From NCBI RefSeq assembly GCF_003597395.2, contig NC_133778.1:27199986-27263985 (forward strand): a DNA stretch of 64,000 bases, read 5' to 3'. Shown here piece after piece: positions 1-12,129 of the stretch (its first letter is position 1; every line of letters begins with the position of its first letter). This stretch comes from Chelonoidis abingdonii. Lineage: Eukaryota > Chordata > Testudines > Testudinidae. The position numbers were made by a program, and so were the translations under genes. The notes beneath the pieces were generated by a model. The model had not been told where the DNA came from and did no database searches. It was given only the letters and a program-made list of their open reading frames with translations.

Positions 1-2120
1 CCTATACAAGTCCCCTGGCAGATTGCATCTGCTCTCTCATACAGTTTTACTCTGACACTGGGGAATTCAAGAGACACTTATATTTCATTTTGAAACACAG
101 AGGGGGGGAAATCAACATTGGAAACTATGACTCAGCAGAGACTGTTCAAAACACTCTCAGTAAATTTAGCATTGGCCAAACTGATTTGCTTGGCTAATCA
201 GTACAGACATAGGTCATATATTTACTTTTGAATTAGAAATGTACCTAATGAAAAATTGACCAGACTGCAAAAAAACCCAAACAAAAAAAAACCAACCCAG
301 CTTTAAAAATGTGTTAGTTTGCGTGCTGGATGATTGTGAAGAGATGGACATAAGACAGTTTTCCATGCCGATGTCAGATCTATCACTTGCCTTTCATACC
401 ACTGATCACAAGGTGCTCTGAATCAGCTGCTCTGAGTTGCAGAGGTTCCTGGCATTGCTCCAAGTGACTTTGACTTTGATCATTTCTTTTGGGTAGGTTT
501 TAATCACTGGTGATCTCTAGTTATTCATTAGCCCTGAGGGTATTTCCCTGTCTACGTCAAGCTGACTTCAAATATATTTTATGTTTGAAAGTGATCCAAC
601 CATACTGCACAATTGTCTGATTCTGACACTGCTGCTGTGCAACATCTAAGTGAAGCCATTCAGTGAACTGATAAAAGAGCACAATCTGATGTGCCTTCAG
701 ATTTCTATCCTCCTCCTCCTCAAGGAGGGACATTCCATCTGAACACTCTCTCTCTCACACACACCCACCAAGACTGCAGATTGGCTCAGACATTTTGGAG
801 GAATGTAAAGGCTATTTTGGCAGGTGCTTATTAGACCTTATTGCCTTCATCTAAAAATGTTTTGCCTTCATTTTTGTTCGACTTCAAAGACCCCTAGACA
901 TGGGGCAGAAATATTGTTAGCAGACATCTTGGAGGGGCTTTTCCATAATTCACGTGAATACCTGCAGAGAATCGCCACAGCCCACACACAGTATACATCA
1001 CATCATTCCAGCCCTGACACTGAGAGCTAATCACTGTTCCAAACGTTGATCTACTTATTGCCTGCCCCATGCCATGTTCTTGTGGGCATATTTTACTTCC
1101 TTCTCATTTACACAAACTGAAATGCATAGACATCCCAATCCCCTTGCAGTGCCTAGGCACTATGGCGTGGACTGAAAGACTTGTCCTCCTTAACTTTTCG
1201 GGTGAGTCTGGTCTCCACACACTATCTACCACCCATGTCACATCCCAGCATCTCCTCACGCCCAGTTCCATGCCCTCTTTACCCTTCTTCCACCTTTCAA
1301 GCCCTCTTTTTTTCTCCAGTTAACAGGACATTATAGGCTAAGGGCCCATGAGTTGGGGCTGACGGATCAATTTCTTTAGACTATACTGCCTGGTCATTGC
1401 TAACGTTTTAATGTAGGATAGCACCCTAGAGAGTCTTCCCTTTTTACAACATATAACAAAGTCCTATATTGGAGGTGTTAAGATAAGAAAGGATTTATCA
1501 TTCATTTCCATGATTTGCAGATACGGTGTGCTCATTGCATTGGCTGCTTTTCCTCTAGCCTGTTTGTACAGATTTCACATAGCCGCTAAGGCATTTTACT
1601 TCCTGGGGGGAAATAAATAAATCACTCCAATCAGCTGCATTTCTTGAGGTGCTGCAAACAAACTGCAGTGGAAATGTTATCATTTGGAACAGATTTAGCC
1701 AGCAGGATCATGTGTTAATTTAAACTTTAGCATTTAAAAATAGTTTCCCATGGCACCATGTAAATATAGGATGTGGCCAGAGCAAACAGATACAAATCAA
1801 ATGAAGTTTTATTGCTTGAAGTTGTTTATTTCAAACATTTGACAGTTTCTGAGAGAAAAACTCACCTCTTTATTCTCCTGAGCCCCTCTTTGCAGCCAGG
1901 CACTGGAATAACACTCTGGAATACAACATACAGTATACAGACGTATATTAACACCTCAGTGGTTACTTTTCTGTCTCAAACCACTTTCAGTGCAAGTATC
2001 AATGGCAAACAGATTGGCTACTGTTTGATAAACTCGTTGGACCTGAGTTAATACTGCTAACAGCATTGACCACATGGTCCCAGTTGCAGAAAGCTGGGCT
2101 ACTGCACTCACACTCTGGCT
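1..2120. other. unassigned noncoding DNA
   Basis: I see no credible gene or recognisable repeat here. Open frames are under 95 codons and lack domain-like composition. A short CTC-rich run lies near 710 and a CA-rich run near 755. Confidence 0.5.
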
Positions 2121-2129
2121 GGGGATACC

Positions 2130-2462
2130 TGCAAACTAGGGCTGGTCCAAATGTTCTGTCAAAACTGTTTTTTGATGGAAAATTGGGTTTCTGACCAAAA
2201 ACATTGTAGGAAGTGGTTGCTTTTTGTGGAACTCATAGGGGTTTATCAGAATATTTTGGCCAAAGAAAAACAGAAGTATTTTGTAAATGTAATTTCCTAG
2301 GCTTTTAAAAAGCAAACTGAACCCCTCCTCCAGAATTTCTATCATGAGCATCGTATTGACAACCCCATGGCTCATCAGCAGAGTTGGAATCTTTAGATCT
2401 ACCACACAGACCTGTGTCACTTGCAGCCAACAGAGTAACTGACACCAATAGTAGGTTGTCAT
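2130..2462. repeat. fragment of an AT-rich interspersed repeat
   Basis: The segment opens with AGGGCTGGTCCAAA and has alternating A-rich and T-rich tracts such as GATGGAAAATTGGG. The style matches 18285-18670, where T-rich and A-rich blocks are also complementary. It is probably a decayed non-autonomous DNA element. Only one end is recognisable. Confidence 0.35.
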
Positions 2463-2556
2463 TCTCTATGTGGACCAGCAATGTAGAGGGCTGACATATA
2501 TGCTTTGCTGGTGAGTTTCACAGATATTTGCTGACAGCAGAGGAACGGTGAGCCTC

Positions 2557-3641
2557 AGTGTGATGGGTTTGGTCACAGAGACCCCCTTGGGACTGTCACC
2601 TGATGTGCTGAGACTACCTCTGACCCCATTTTCTCTGCCAGTTTGGATCTCCAGAAACCTGCCTTGTTGAGCCAGACACACAAGCCTGCTGCAACACAGA
2701 CCCAGAGTCTGAACCACACCCCCAAAGCTGCAGACTTAACTGAAAACAGCTTAGCAAGTGCTCCTGTCCCCAGGACCCAGACATCCAGCTCCCAATGGGA
2801 TCCAAATCCCAAATAAACCTGTTTTACTCTGTATAAAGCTTTTACAGGGTAAACTCATAAATTGTCCACCCTCTATAACACTGATAGAGAGATATGCACA
2901 GCTGTTTGCTCCCCCAGGTATTACTTACTTACTCTGCGTTCAGTAATAAACAAAAGTGATTCTATTAAGAATAAAAAGTAGGATTTAAGTGGTTCCAAGC
3001 AATAAGGACAGAACAAAGTATGTTACCAAACAAAATAAAACAAAACATGCAAATCTAAGCCTAATACATTTAAGAAACAGAACACAGGTAAATCTCACCC
3101 TCAGAGATGTTCCAATAAGCTTCTTTCACAGACTAGACTCCTTCTTCATCTGGGCCCAACCCTTTCCCCTGGAACTGTTCTTGTTAGTTCCAGCTCAGGT
3201 GGTAAACAGGGGATTTCTCATGACTGCCAGCCCCCTTTGTTATGTTCCACCCCCTTTTATAGCTTTGGCAGGAATCCTTTGTCTCTCTGGGTTCCCACTC
3301 TTCCTTCTAAATGGAAAAGCACCAGGTTTAAGTTGGATTTCAGTATCAGGTGACATGGTCATGTCACTGTAAGACCTCATTGTTCATTACCTACAGGCTG
3401 GCCCCCACATCCACAAGGTCGCTTGCAGGTAAATAAACCATTTACAGCCAATTGTCCTAGTCAACAGGTGCCATCAAGATTTGAAACTGCCATTAATGGT
3501 CCACACTTTGCATAATTATAATAGGACCTCAGAGTTAACTTCATATTTCTAGTTTTAGATACAAGAACGACACATACATACAAATAGGATGAACACACAC
3601 TAGGTTATAAGCTTTGTAATGATACCTTACAACATCACACT
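2557..3641. repeat. ~1.1 kb interspersed repeat with inverted ends
   Basis: The left end reads AGTGTGATGGG and the right end CATCACACT, an inverted 9-bp match. The interior holds an AATAAA-containing stretch near 2810 and a purine-rich block near 2990-3080 (for example ACAAAATAAAACAAAACATG). I recognise the general text as a common turtle repeat, probably a solo LTR (TG...CA ends) or a large non-autonomous transposon. The five flanking bases on each side are CTCAG and CTAGG, only a weak target-site match. Open frames inside (2989-3372) have no domain signature and I do not call them genes. Confidence 0.55.
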
Positions 3642-3699
3642 AGGGAATCTTAGCTTCCATGCCAGGCTACAGAGGGGATTGTTCTCTACTGGCACAGAC

Positions 3700-5365
3700 C
3701 CTTCTGCCCATTCCCCTTGATATCACCTGCTCCAACCTGGGCCCCATACACTCCCAGTCCAATTCTCCCCAGTCCCCTTGCCTGGCGATTTCCAATTTCC
3801 TCCCCTGAGTCCATTTTCTTGTCCCCAGTCTCACTGCAGTGTCAATTCCAGTTCCTCTCTCCTGGTTCCTTATCCGAGCTGTTTCTTTTTCTCTCCCATC
3901 CCTTCCCCCCAGCTATGTTCACCAAGTCCACTGGCTCCCCGTCTCATCTCACCCCACACATCCAGCTCTTTGTCCTGCTCTCCACCCTGCTCTAGTCCTA
4001 GTTCTGCCCTCACACCTGGCTCCTTGTCAGATCTGTCTCCTCCTCACCTCCTGCCCCCATCCCACTGGTTCCAGTCTTGCTGCCCAGCCAGCTCCAGTCT
4101 TACCTGTTGCCTCCTCACTGAGCTCAGTCTCCTCTTGCCCCCATCCTTCTCGCAGTTTTAGTCTCCGTGCCCACCCTTTCCCAGTCCCTTTTAAGGTCAC
4201 ACTAGGTGAACCTAATGGTCCTTTGTGGTTTTAAAATCTATTAATCATCTGCTGCCAATCCCAATTTCCCCCCACTAACTCCCCTTCTCCTTGCCCAGTC
4301 AGTCCCAGTCTCCTCCACCTCAATTCCTAGTATCTCTCTCTATTATCCCAATATACTCACCTCTGCCCTGCTCCCCATGCAGGGCTGCCCAGAGGACTCA
4401 AGGGTCCTGGGGTCTTCCACTGCTGAATTGCTGCCGAAGACCTGACACTTCGGCAGCAGGGTCCTGGGGTGGAAGGACCCCTCGCCATGGGTCTTCAGGA
4501 CACTTCAGCAGTGGGTCCCGGGGTGGAAGGACTCCCTGCCTCCAAATTGCCACCAAAGATCCGGAGCGGAAGAAGCTCCAGGGGCCCGGGGACTGCAAGA
4601 GTTTTCCGGGGTCCTCAGAGAGAGTGAAGGACCCCGCTCCAGGGGCCCTGAAAAACTCTCCTGGGGGCCCCTGCGGGGCCTGGGGAAAATTGCCCCCCCC
4701 AACACCTTCTGGGCAGGCTCCTGTCCCCAGGTCTGGCTATTGTCCCTGGTGCATTGAATCAGGCAGCTTCCTCCTCCATGCTGCCTGGATGCCAGCAAGA
4801 GGGGCATTGAAAACACAAGAGAAACAGCCTCCCTGCTTTTGGTATCCAGTGCTGACAGTGGCCCACAGCAACGTAAAGCTGCAATTTCAGGGAAAATCCT
4901 GCTCAGCCCCCAGGCTGGAGCATGCCCAGTGTACATAGAATCTTCAGAGTTTTTGGCTTCACAGCTCTAGCATGTCATTACTGAGCATGTGGAAACTAAC
5001 ATTTTTCAAAGGCTTATAACTTTTCCAAAGTCATAGCAGTGGCAAAAGACACACCCCGACACAAAGGCCACCACTGACGAATATTAACACTCTGCTCCAA
5101 AGCATGAGGGCAATAGAATTTCTCAAAAAATTACCCAATTTTTGTAACACGGGCAAAACAATGTATGCATCACATTTGCTTTGTTGTCAGAAATGGCCGA
5201 ACCCTTTTGGCTGAAACTTTCCAAAAATATTCAGTCTTAGGCTGACACCCAACATGGAAAATTTCATCCCAAACAGTTAAATTTTGGCAAAATTATAAGC
5301 AAGTCAAAAGAGGGTCCTATAATGGGAAATGTCAAGCAAGCCTAATAAGAGGTAGGGCTACCAGA
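3700..5365 (+). repeat. composite pyrimidine-rich/GC-rich repeat, copy A
   Basis: Three blocks in order. 3700-4390 is strongly C/T-rich with irregular CCCAGTCCC-type units. 4391-4700 is GC-rich with an approximately 53-bp unit repeated from 4447 and 4500 (CACTTCGGCAGCAGGG, then CACTTCAGCAGTGGG). 4880-5365 is a unique tail containing TACTGAGCATGTG and ending near TATAATGGGAAATGTCAAGC. The tail and the pyrimidine block recur in the same order at 12130-13160, so these are copies of one family. The Ser/Pro-rich open frames at 3717-4234 and 4291-4938 come from base composition and are not called as genes. Confidence 0.6.
4447..4545. repeat. two-copy ~53-bp GC-rich tandem unit
   Basis: Two adjacent imperfect copies start at about 4447 and 4500, each with CACTTC(G/A)GCAG followed by GGGTGGAAGGAC. 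They sit inside copy A of the composite repeat and look like the remains of a minisatellite. A related CTTCGGCAG-rich patch lies at 19885-20105. Confidence 0.55.
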
Positions 5366-5689
5366 TCTACCTAAAATCAAGGCAACCAGGACTAGGGAGG
5401 AAGCAATTTATCCCTATTCAAAACAGCTCTGATGCAAATGCACCCGGAATAATGAAGTGCCAGGAAAAGAACATGGTACCAAATAATAATGTCTAATTAG
5501 TGGAACTACAGAGAAAAGGAATGAAAATGGTTAGTGGAATGAACGGATTGCCTCACAAGGAAAACATTAATATTCAATTGCCCAAGTGACAAAGAAGGGC
5601 AGCTGAATTCCAGGACTATTTGAAGGGTGCAAACGTTAAGGAGGGAGGAGGATTATTGAACATAATAAAAGAGTGTATAATTCCTTAAC

Positions 5690-6590
5690 TGTAACTCACC
5701 TGGTGAATTGCAGATCATGATAAATAAGTTCTTTGATGCATGTACCGTTTTCAGCATGATAACCAGTATCAAGAAAACAGTTGTCATGTAACAGGGCACT
5801 AATACACCACCTAAAATCTACGTCAATAATGAAGCTCTGGACAACGTGAATCACTTTAGCTCTCTTGGCTCAATTTAACCAGATCACTTAGCCTTGATAG
5901 AGAATTTGATGTGAGAATTGGCAATGCCTCTGCCTGCCACCTTTGGCAAACTTACCTCACGTGGCTGGAAAAACAAGCTGCTAACCCTAAATACAAAGAT
6001 GTCCATTTATCAGGACTGTTTCCGCAGGACCTTCCTTTATGACTCCAAAAGTTGGGTCACATACTCCAACCAAGAGCAGAGATGGAACAGCTTCCACCTG
6101 TGCTGTCTCAGAAAAATCCTGGGAGTCACTTGGGACCAATGGATCACTAACAATGAGATCTTTGCAAGAACCAACCTATAGTCTATGCAGACTACACTGG
6201 ACACTCGCAGGCTTCACTGGTTGGGACATATCATGGAGCATATGTCTCAAGATCATATGCCGAAGGCTGTGCTCTATGGCCAACTCAAGAACTACCCACG
6301 ATGCAGAGGAAGGCCACCTAAGTTCCAATACAGTGACACGGTCAAGCAAGGTCTCAAGAAATTCAGCATTCACACCGACAACTGAGAGAACACTGCCCAC
6401 AGCTGCTCAGTCTGGAACAGCCAGGTCATGGCTGGTGCAGACAGTCATCACAGAGAGCCCAGGGGGAGGCTCGCAGGCAAGCCAGGAAGTAGAGTGTGCT
6501 CCAACCACCATCTAGACCTGTAGCCATTGTGGGAAGGTTTGCCACTCACGCACTGGGCTCTTCTCCCACACTACTGTCAAGCACCATTGA
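5690..6590 (+). pseudogene. decayed non-LTR retrotransposon (LINE), 3' end of reverse-transcriptase ORF
   Basis: The coding remains run across several frames. 5918-6181 gives residues resembling the region after the LINE reverse-transcriptase palm, including FHLCCLRKILGVTW. A different frame at 6185-6385 continues with RRLHWLGHI and a GRPPKFQYSD segment. A third frame at 6519-6590 encodes a C-terminal Cys/His motif (CSHCGKVCHSR...H) ending in a stop at 6588-6590. That order is typical of the 3' part of non-LTR element ORF2 proteins that end in a zinc-finger-like motif. Frame changes and an internal stop near 5790 show it is inactive. I cannot assign the clade safely. Confidence 0.7.
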
Positions 6591-9340
6591 CTGACTGAGT
6601 CATGTTTCCTTTCATCTGTCAAGATGCTGGATGCCCATATAACTAGGAGTAATAGGATGAATTTCATCCTAAATTTTCATATTCCTAACATCATGTAAAC
6701 CTTCCTTACACTGAGATTTATTAGCCTGTGTTATGGCTTCCTAAGTGATTCTGCTGTCCTAATTCTGCTTTCAAGCCCATTGTCTTCCAGCGATCTCCAC
6801 TAAGTCATACATGCACAGCTGGGGACATAATTTGGTCTGCAGAGGTTTTATTACTGGTAATGATACATGAGAAGGAAAAATAATAGCTTGACTGCCAGAG
6901 CCCAGAATGAGCTTTCAGACCAGGCACTTAGGAAATTTTTTTTTTTTTTACTTCTACATTAACCAGACTAGATCTGGTCCATGGAGAAACCTCTCAATGC
7001 CATTTGTACAGTCAATCACACTTCAAGGGCACTGTGGACTTGACTATGAATTCCTTTGCCATTCAGCATGTATTCAACTGTATCATTACCACAATTTGAT
7101 TTTTCCCCTTAATTTGTTCAAATAAAAGATACCATCAGCTTTACAAGCAAATGTAAGAGATAACAATGAATTTCACAATTTTGTTATTTTCTTAGCTAAA
7201 GATCCATGGTTGCATAGTAATCTCTAAGAGGCTGCAAAAATATGAAATTTTGGCAATGAGGAATGCATATTAGGATAGAAGTATTTTGGGGGATGGAGGA
7301 AGGGAAATCATTTGTTTTCATGTCTTAAACAAGTCAAATGAGATATGAAAACGCATACCACATATTTATGTTTCATGTTAGATGTCATAGGGTTAGAGCT
7401 AGATGGAATTATATAAAGAACTAGCTATCAGAAAAATGTCAGAGTATACAAAAAACAAAGAACCACATTTTCTTTGATATCATTAAACAGAATCATTCCA
7501 AACACTCAATGGAAATTACATTATTTCTTTGAGTTTAATTTCTTGTTGTGTTTAAGAAAAGATTGTGCTGCAAAAACTACAGGAAACAAGAAACCTGCTA
7601 TGCCCCCCTTCCTCCAAGGATATTTCTAGCAGTCAGCAGGGAACAGATATACCTACTGAGGTCCTTATTTACCGCTTCACTCATTCTTCACATTCTTTCG
7701 CAGGAAACAGCAGGGCTTCAAGTGAGGTCTGCCAGCAGGTGCGCTGGGACTTGGGCAAGCTGCAAAGGAATACAAACACCAGCTAATTAAGTCTATTGTT
7801 AAAACAATTTGTTTCTTGCTGAGGCTGAGTCATCTGAAAGTGTTTCAAGATGACAGATTTCATTTGTGGGGGCAGAGTGCCATCTTCATTCTGGAGCTTT
7901 CCTCTCCCCTCCCCCACTCCATTGCAGAACTTACGATTCCCAAAACAAGCAGGGCAGTGATATAATTTTTTTTTAATAAACATTTTCCATGGCCACAATT
8001 CTAAGCTTTTCCTTAGGTAAAGTAGTTATTGATGGGAAATAGCCCGTCACTAATGTAGGGAATATTATCCCCTAAAAGAAATAAAAGGAACAAACAATGA
8101 GATTTGTAGCATCTGTATCCAAAACTCTATTTGTAATGAACACCTGCCCCCAAGAGGCCAGAGGGGATATTTTTAACTTGTGGGTACCAACAATAGATAA
8201 CCACAAACCATTTTTTTCATCCGGTATGCAGGCCTGCCAGCAGAACCCTGCACCCTGACATGAACAGCTTGAGCAGTGACTGTTGATAAATCAAGCAGTA
8301 TATTTAAAACGAATTTGACTTTTGGACCCTCCTGGGAAAACAGATGTGCTCCACAGCAATGAGAAAAGTCAACTTATTTCAACATCTATATTCTCTATGA
8401 AGCAACATCACAGATACAAGTATAACCTTGATTAGCCAGTTGGGAAGGACACCCCAAACATCAGATAATTGAGTGAGATGAATCTGCATTCAGGATCTCC
8501 TGAGCCAGTCTATTTCTCTCAGAAGTTTCTTTTCAATAGTCTTTTATGCAAATGAGCAATGAACCTTCTAGTTATATTATAATCTGCATACATTTATGAA
8601 TGAGAATTCTAGAACACAAAATTCTTTACTCAGCTTTTGAATTCAAATAACTTAACACACTATTAATATAATCCCGTGGTGGCCTCTTCGCTCTCAAAGT
8701 TACACTCCTCTCTGTTTCTCAGAAGTTTTATTTTTTTTTAAATCTTCACACACACACACAGCATACAGTCCAAAATTACCCCCTTTTTAGAGTTTGGCTT
8801 TACTGATCATCCAAACAAGCCTCTGCCTAAACCGTCTCACCATTCTCAAGAGATCCTAAGCTAGGCCTTTGATGTAGGACCTCCTCTGTCCTAGTCCATA
8901 GCTCCTTTTACCTCATTGTCTCCAAACCCTCTTCTATCTTGGTTATGAGTTATGAGTCTGGGTCAGTAGTAATTACTCTGATTCTAGCACCTAATTTTAC
9001 GGCATCTCAGCAAAGGAACCCAGTTACCTTCCACCTGTGCCAAATCCCATTGTACCATTTTAAAATGTTTGAAACATCTGCTCTGTGAGTCCATGACAGA
9101 GCATTCTTCCATCAGTTCTACAAATGCAGTGTACAAGAGATTGCCATATTCTAGTTAGGGATCAAATTCTGAAGCCTTTAATTGAGCAAAAGTCCATTAA
9201 ATTATTATAAAATGTGGCCCATTATACTGATGTGGCAGACAACAAAATCTTCTTCCTCCTGCACATATCGCTATGTAAAAAACATTTTGATTTGGGATAA
9301 TCAGGTAATAATTAATATGTGGATGAAATGTAAGTGGTAT
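6591..9340. other. unassigned noncoding DNA
   Basis: No gene or confident repeat was recognised. There is a 12-bp T run near 6939 and a short (CA)n tract near 8746-8760. Open frames at 7548-7790 and 7783-7998 are short and featureless. Confidence 0.45.
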
Positions 9341-9760
9341 TCATTAGGGATGGTTAAAGCACAGCTCAAAACACACACTTTTCTCTCAATCAACCCCACT
9401 TTGATTTTACACCTCCTCTAACTATCATAATTCATTCTGTTAAGAACCATTTATGTCCTGATTCTTCTCCTCCTGCTAACCCTTTCTCATAAAGCTCTTG
9501 CTCCATTTCTATCACTGTTGTACTTCCTGTACCTGTAAAGACGCTCTCCCAAGTCCAGTTGTGTCTCTGCTGGGTCCTGGCTCCCCTTCAGTTCTCATAT
9601 ATTCCACAGTTTGATAAAACCCAAACTGCATTGTGTGTTTTAGTATATTCACCAGATCTGTCTTTGCATGACTGTTTTCTGTCATGTATTATTTAGTTCT
9701 GCAAAATACTCTGAGACACACTGCTTATGAAAAGCATTACACAAAATACAGCTGTATTCT
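9340..9760. repeat. possible decayed LINE/SINE 3' sequence
   Basis: The text CACAGCTCAAAACACACACTT near 9360 and the end AAAATACTCTGAGACACA...GAAAAGCATTACACA near 9700 resemble the common amniote L2/MIR-type 3' pattern. Divergence is high, so this is a weak call. Confidence 0.3.
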
Positions 9761-9914
9761 AAGTATATCCCAAAAAACCTACGTTTTGCCACAGTAAATG
9801 AGTAGTTATTCAGTATTTCTTTTTATTCTCCTCGTTCAGTATGGCCGCAGGCCTTACCATATACCATCCATATCCTGCTCTGAATATAAAATTATTAATT
9901 TCCTTCCGAGTGTT

Positions 9915-10075
9915 TCTGTGGCACTCATCACTATAGTATCTGAATGCCTCACATCAATACTCCTGTGAGATTAGATGAGATTATCCCCATTTTACAGCTG
10001 GAAAATAAAGGCACGGAGAGATCATGGTCAACATTGTCACATGTCCAATAATTTCAGGAGCCCAATTTGAGATAC
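9915..10075 (-). repeat. CORE-SINE/MIR-like fragment
   Basis: The plus strand contains TATCCCCATTTTACAGCTGG followed by a GGCACGGAGAG segment. This is the reverse complement of the conserved MIR core, which reads CTGTAAAATGGGG on the sense strand. Both ends are worn. Confidence 0.6.
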
Positions 10076-10138
10076 CTAGTGTGACCCAAGAACCTTTTGG
10101 TGCCAACTGGCATAGATCCCAGGGGATGCATAAGTGAG

Positions 10139-10863
10139 TGTGATGGGATGTCCTCCACACACTCACCTGGAAAGGGTTAAAAGAAGCCAAATGGGCCAAT
10201 TAACTATTAGGCTGAAGGCTGAGAAGAAAGCCCTAATTAGGGGAAGCTTACCTGTATGGGAACAGGCAGGCATCTATAAAGCCAGGGAGCTGATATCAGG
10301 AAGGAGGGTGCAGGGAGCTAATCTGCAGTCACTCCCTGGCAGAAAGGAGGTGTGTTTGGGGGCTTTAGAGACTAGTAGCCTACAGTTGCTCCCTTGGAGG
10401 AGGGAGTAGAGAGGCTGGCAAACCCCAGAGAGAGTGGAGTGCTGGGGTAGGAAGCAGCCCAGGGAGTAGGCAGCAAGATTGGGGACTGAACAGACCTTGG
10501 TTGCATGTTGCAGGGTCCCTGGGCTGAAACCTGGAGTAGAGGATGGGCCCAGGTTCCCCTGCCTGCCACTTGGGAAATGGCACTGGCAGGGCTTTGAACT
10601 GGAAGACTGCCTGGGTCACTGTGGGAGTGACAGAGACTTTGAAGGATTATATCCCAGAAGCGGGAAACACAGATAGTGACCTGGCTGGAGGGCCAAATCA
10701 TGAAGATGATGCTGTGGTTCCTAGACTGGGAGATGGGCTGCAGACCAGAGAGACAGATAAATCGATGCCGTGCAACCGCGGGATGGGACATTGACCTTAT
10801 GAGCTAATCCCCAGAGTGACCAGGAGGAGGCACCACCTGCAGCAAGTAGAGTACCCTGTGACA
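10139..10863 (+). mobile_element. probable solo LTR of an endogenous retrovirus-like element
   Basis: The 725-bp segment begins TGTGATGGG and ends CCCTGTGACA, so it has TG...CA ends and an imperfect terminal inverted repeat. It is flanked by GTGAG (10134-10138) and GTCAG (10864-10868), a 4/5 match consistent with a worn 5-bp target-site duplication. A TATAAA lies at about 10275, as expected for a U3 promoter on the plus strand. No gag, pol or env sequence adjoins it. Open frames at 10134-10409 and 10372-10791 follow GC-rich LTR composition and are not genes. Confidence 0.6.
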
Positions 10864-10879
10864 GTCAGATATATGCATA

Positions 10880-11840
10880 ATAGTTCACCGAAGGGTGGCC
10901 TGTACCAAGAACCAGTAGGCCAACAGTTGTCAGAATCACTGCAAAATGTACATACAGATAATATTGAAGGAGTGAAGTGTCTATATTAAAATGCATGTTC
11001 CGAAGGTCTTGGAATTAAGGCAAGTCATCTGGAGGTGACATGTTTTGGATGTGTTCCTTTGAGACGGGGTAGCAGACACTTATCTCTCGGTCTGGTCACG
11101 TGTGTATTATATGCCTCACAATGTGGGTCTTTTTGCATACTGAGCCACAGGCAAAAGAAGAAACTGTGAAATCTACAAGAGAGGGTTGCCTGTTTATGAC
11201 AAAAGACAAAGGATTGTTGGTGTATATCTGGGTATACAAGGAAACACACAGGGTCTTTCACCTGGGATAGGCAAGCTTGACAGCATACTTTCTTATGAAA
11301 GCAGGATCACCGCCAAGCCTGGCTGTAAAATGCTGCAAGGACTTTGGGTAAGTATCACTCTACAAGTCATGAGAGTATCTAGTTAATTAAGTCAATGTAT
11401 GATTTTATTTTATATGTAACCATTTGTTTCCAATACTTCTGCTTGCTGTTACTTGAATTTCTCTGCTTTGTTAAATAAGCTTATACTTCATTTCCCTATA
11501 AACATATCTCAGAGCTGTGCGTTAAGTGGAGCGGTTACCTGAGGTATAACTGCTAAGCTGGGGGGTACATTTTATTTGGAAGCAGTGAATCTCTGAATAC
11601 TGTGAGTGTCCAGTGAATCAGGGGATGAACACTCCAAGAAGATGCTCAGAGGGCTCGAGGGGTGGGGTTTGCCTAACGTTAACCTGTAGAGAGAGGTGGG
11701 GCCTGCAAAGCCTAGAGGAGAGCATCTGTGTTTCCCGTGACCAGTGGAGCTGATCCTCAGCAGGCATAACAAGGGTTCCTCAAGCTAAGCGCAGTTGGTA
11801 GTGCAGTACATCACAACCCTTGGTACCTCCAGGAGGCATC
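10880..11840 (+). repeat. LTR/ERV-derived-like interspersed repeat
   Basis: The block contains a T-rich stretch followed by TTTGTTAAATAAGC near 11468 and a G-rich segment (GGGGTGGGG-type) at 11640-11710, ending near CAGTACATCACAACCC. A similar order (TTTCTTAAATAAACC, then a G-rich block) occurs at 40010-41080. I infer a shared or related family; a retroviral origin is only likely. Confidence 0.4.
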
Positions 11841-11844
11841 ATAG

Positions 11845-11975
11845 CTAGGGCCCGATTTTTCAGCAAACTTAACATATATATAGCATTTTATATGTTCAAA
11901 ACACAGTTCCCATTGATTTCAGTTGCACCCACGAGTGCTCAGTACTACTGCAAATCAACCTCTCCCCCCAGGTCT
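11845..11975. repeat. palindromic MITE-like element
   Basis: The left part reads GGGCCCGATTTTTCAGCA and the right part GAGTGCTCAGTACTACTGCAAATC, around a central CCCATTGATTTCAGTTG. It resembles the palindromic families elsewhere in the window (13377, 44480, 52130). Confidence 0.4.
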
Positions 11976-12019
11976 CAGGATGGACACCCAGAAACTGAGG
12001 AACACATGAATGACTCGCT

Positions 12020-12126
12020 GTGAAAAGTTTGGTTTAAGTGACTTTGCACAGAAACTGTGTGGCAGAGGCAGGGATAGAGTCCAGTTCTCCAGCATTCAAC
12101 TGCCTTAACCATTAGACTGTCCTCTC
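12020..12126 (-). repeat. CORE-SINE/MIR-like fragment, tRNA-side end
   Basis: The text GTGTGGCAGAGGCAGGGATAG, then GTCCAGTTCTCC and CCTTAACCATTAGACTGTCC, is the reverse complement of the 5' part of MIR-like SINEs (tRNA-like head, box B region). Confidence 0.5.
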
Positions 12127-12129
12127 TCT

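Noticed and set aside
3717..4234. Three overlapping Ser/Pro-rich open frames
   Set aside because: They lie in a C/T-rich repeat block; all frames on that strand are open because stop codons are rare in C-rich sequence.
4291..4938. 215-codon open frame, the second longest in the window
   Set aside because: It spans the GC-rich tandem and the tail of an interspersed repeat that recurs at 12130-13165 without the frame; no domain is visible.
10134..10794. Overlapping open frames on both strands, up to 139 codons
   Set aside because: They fall inside a probable solo LTR and have no gag, pol or env features.
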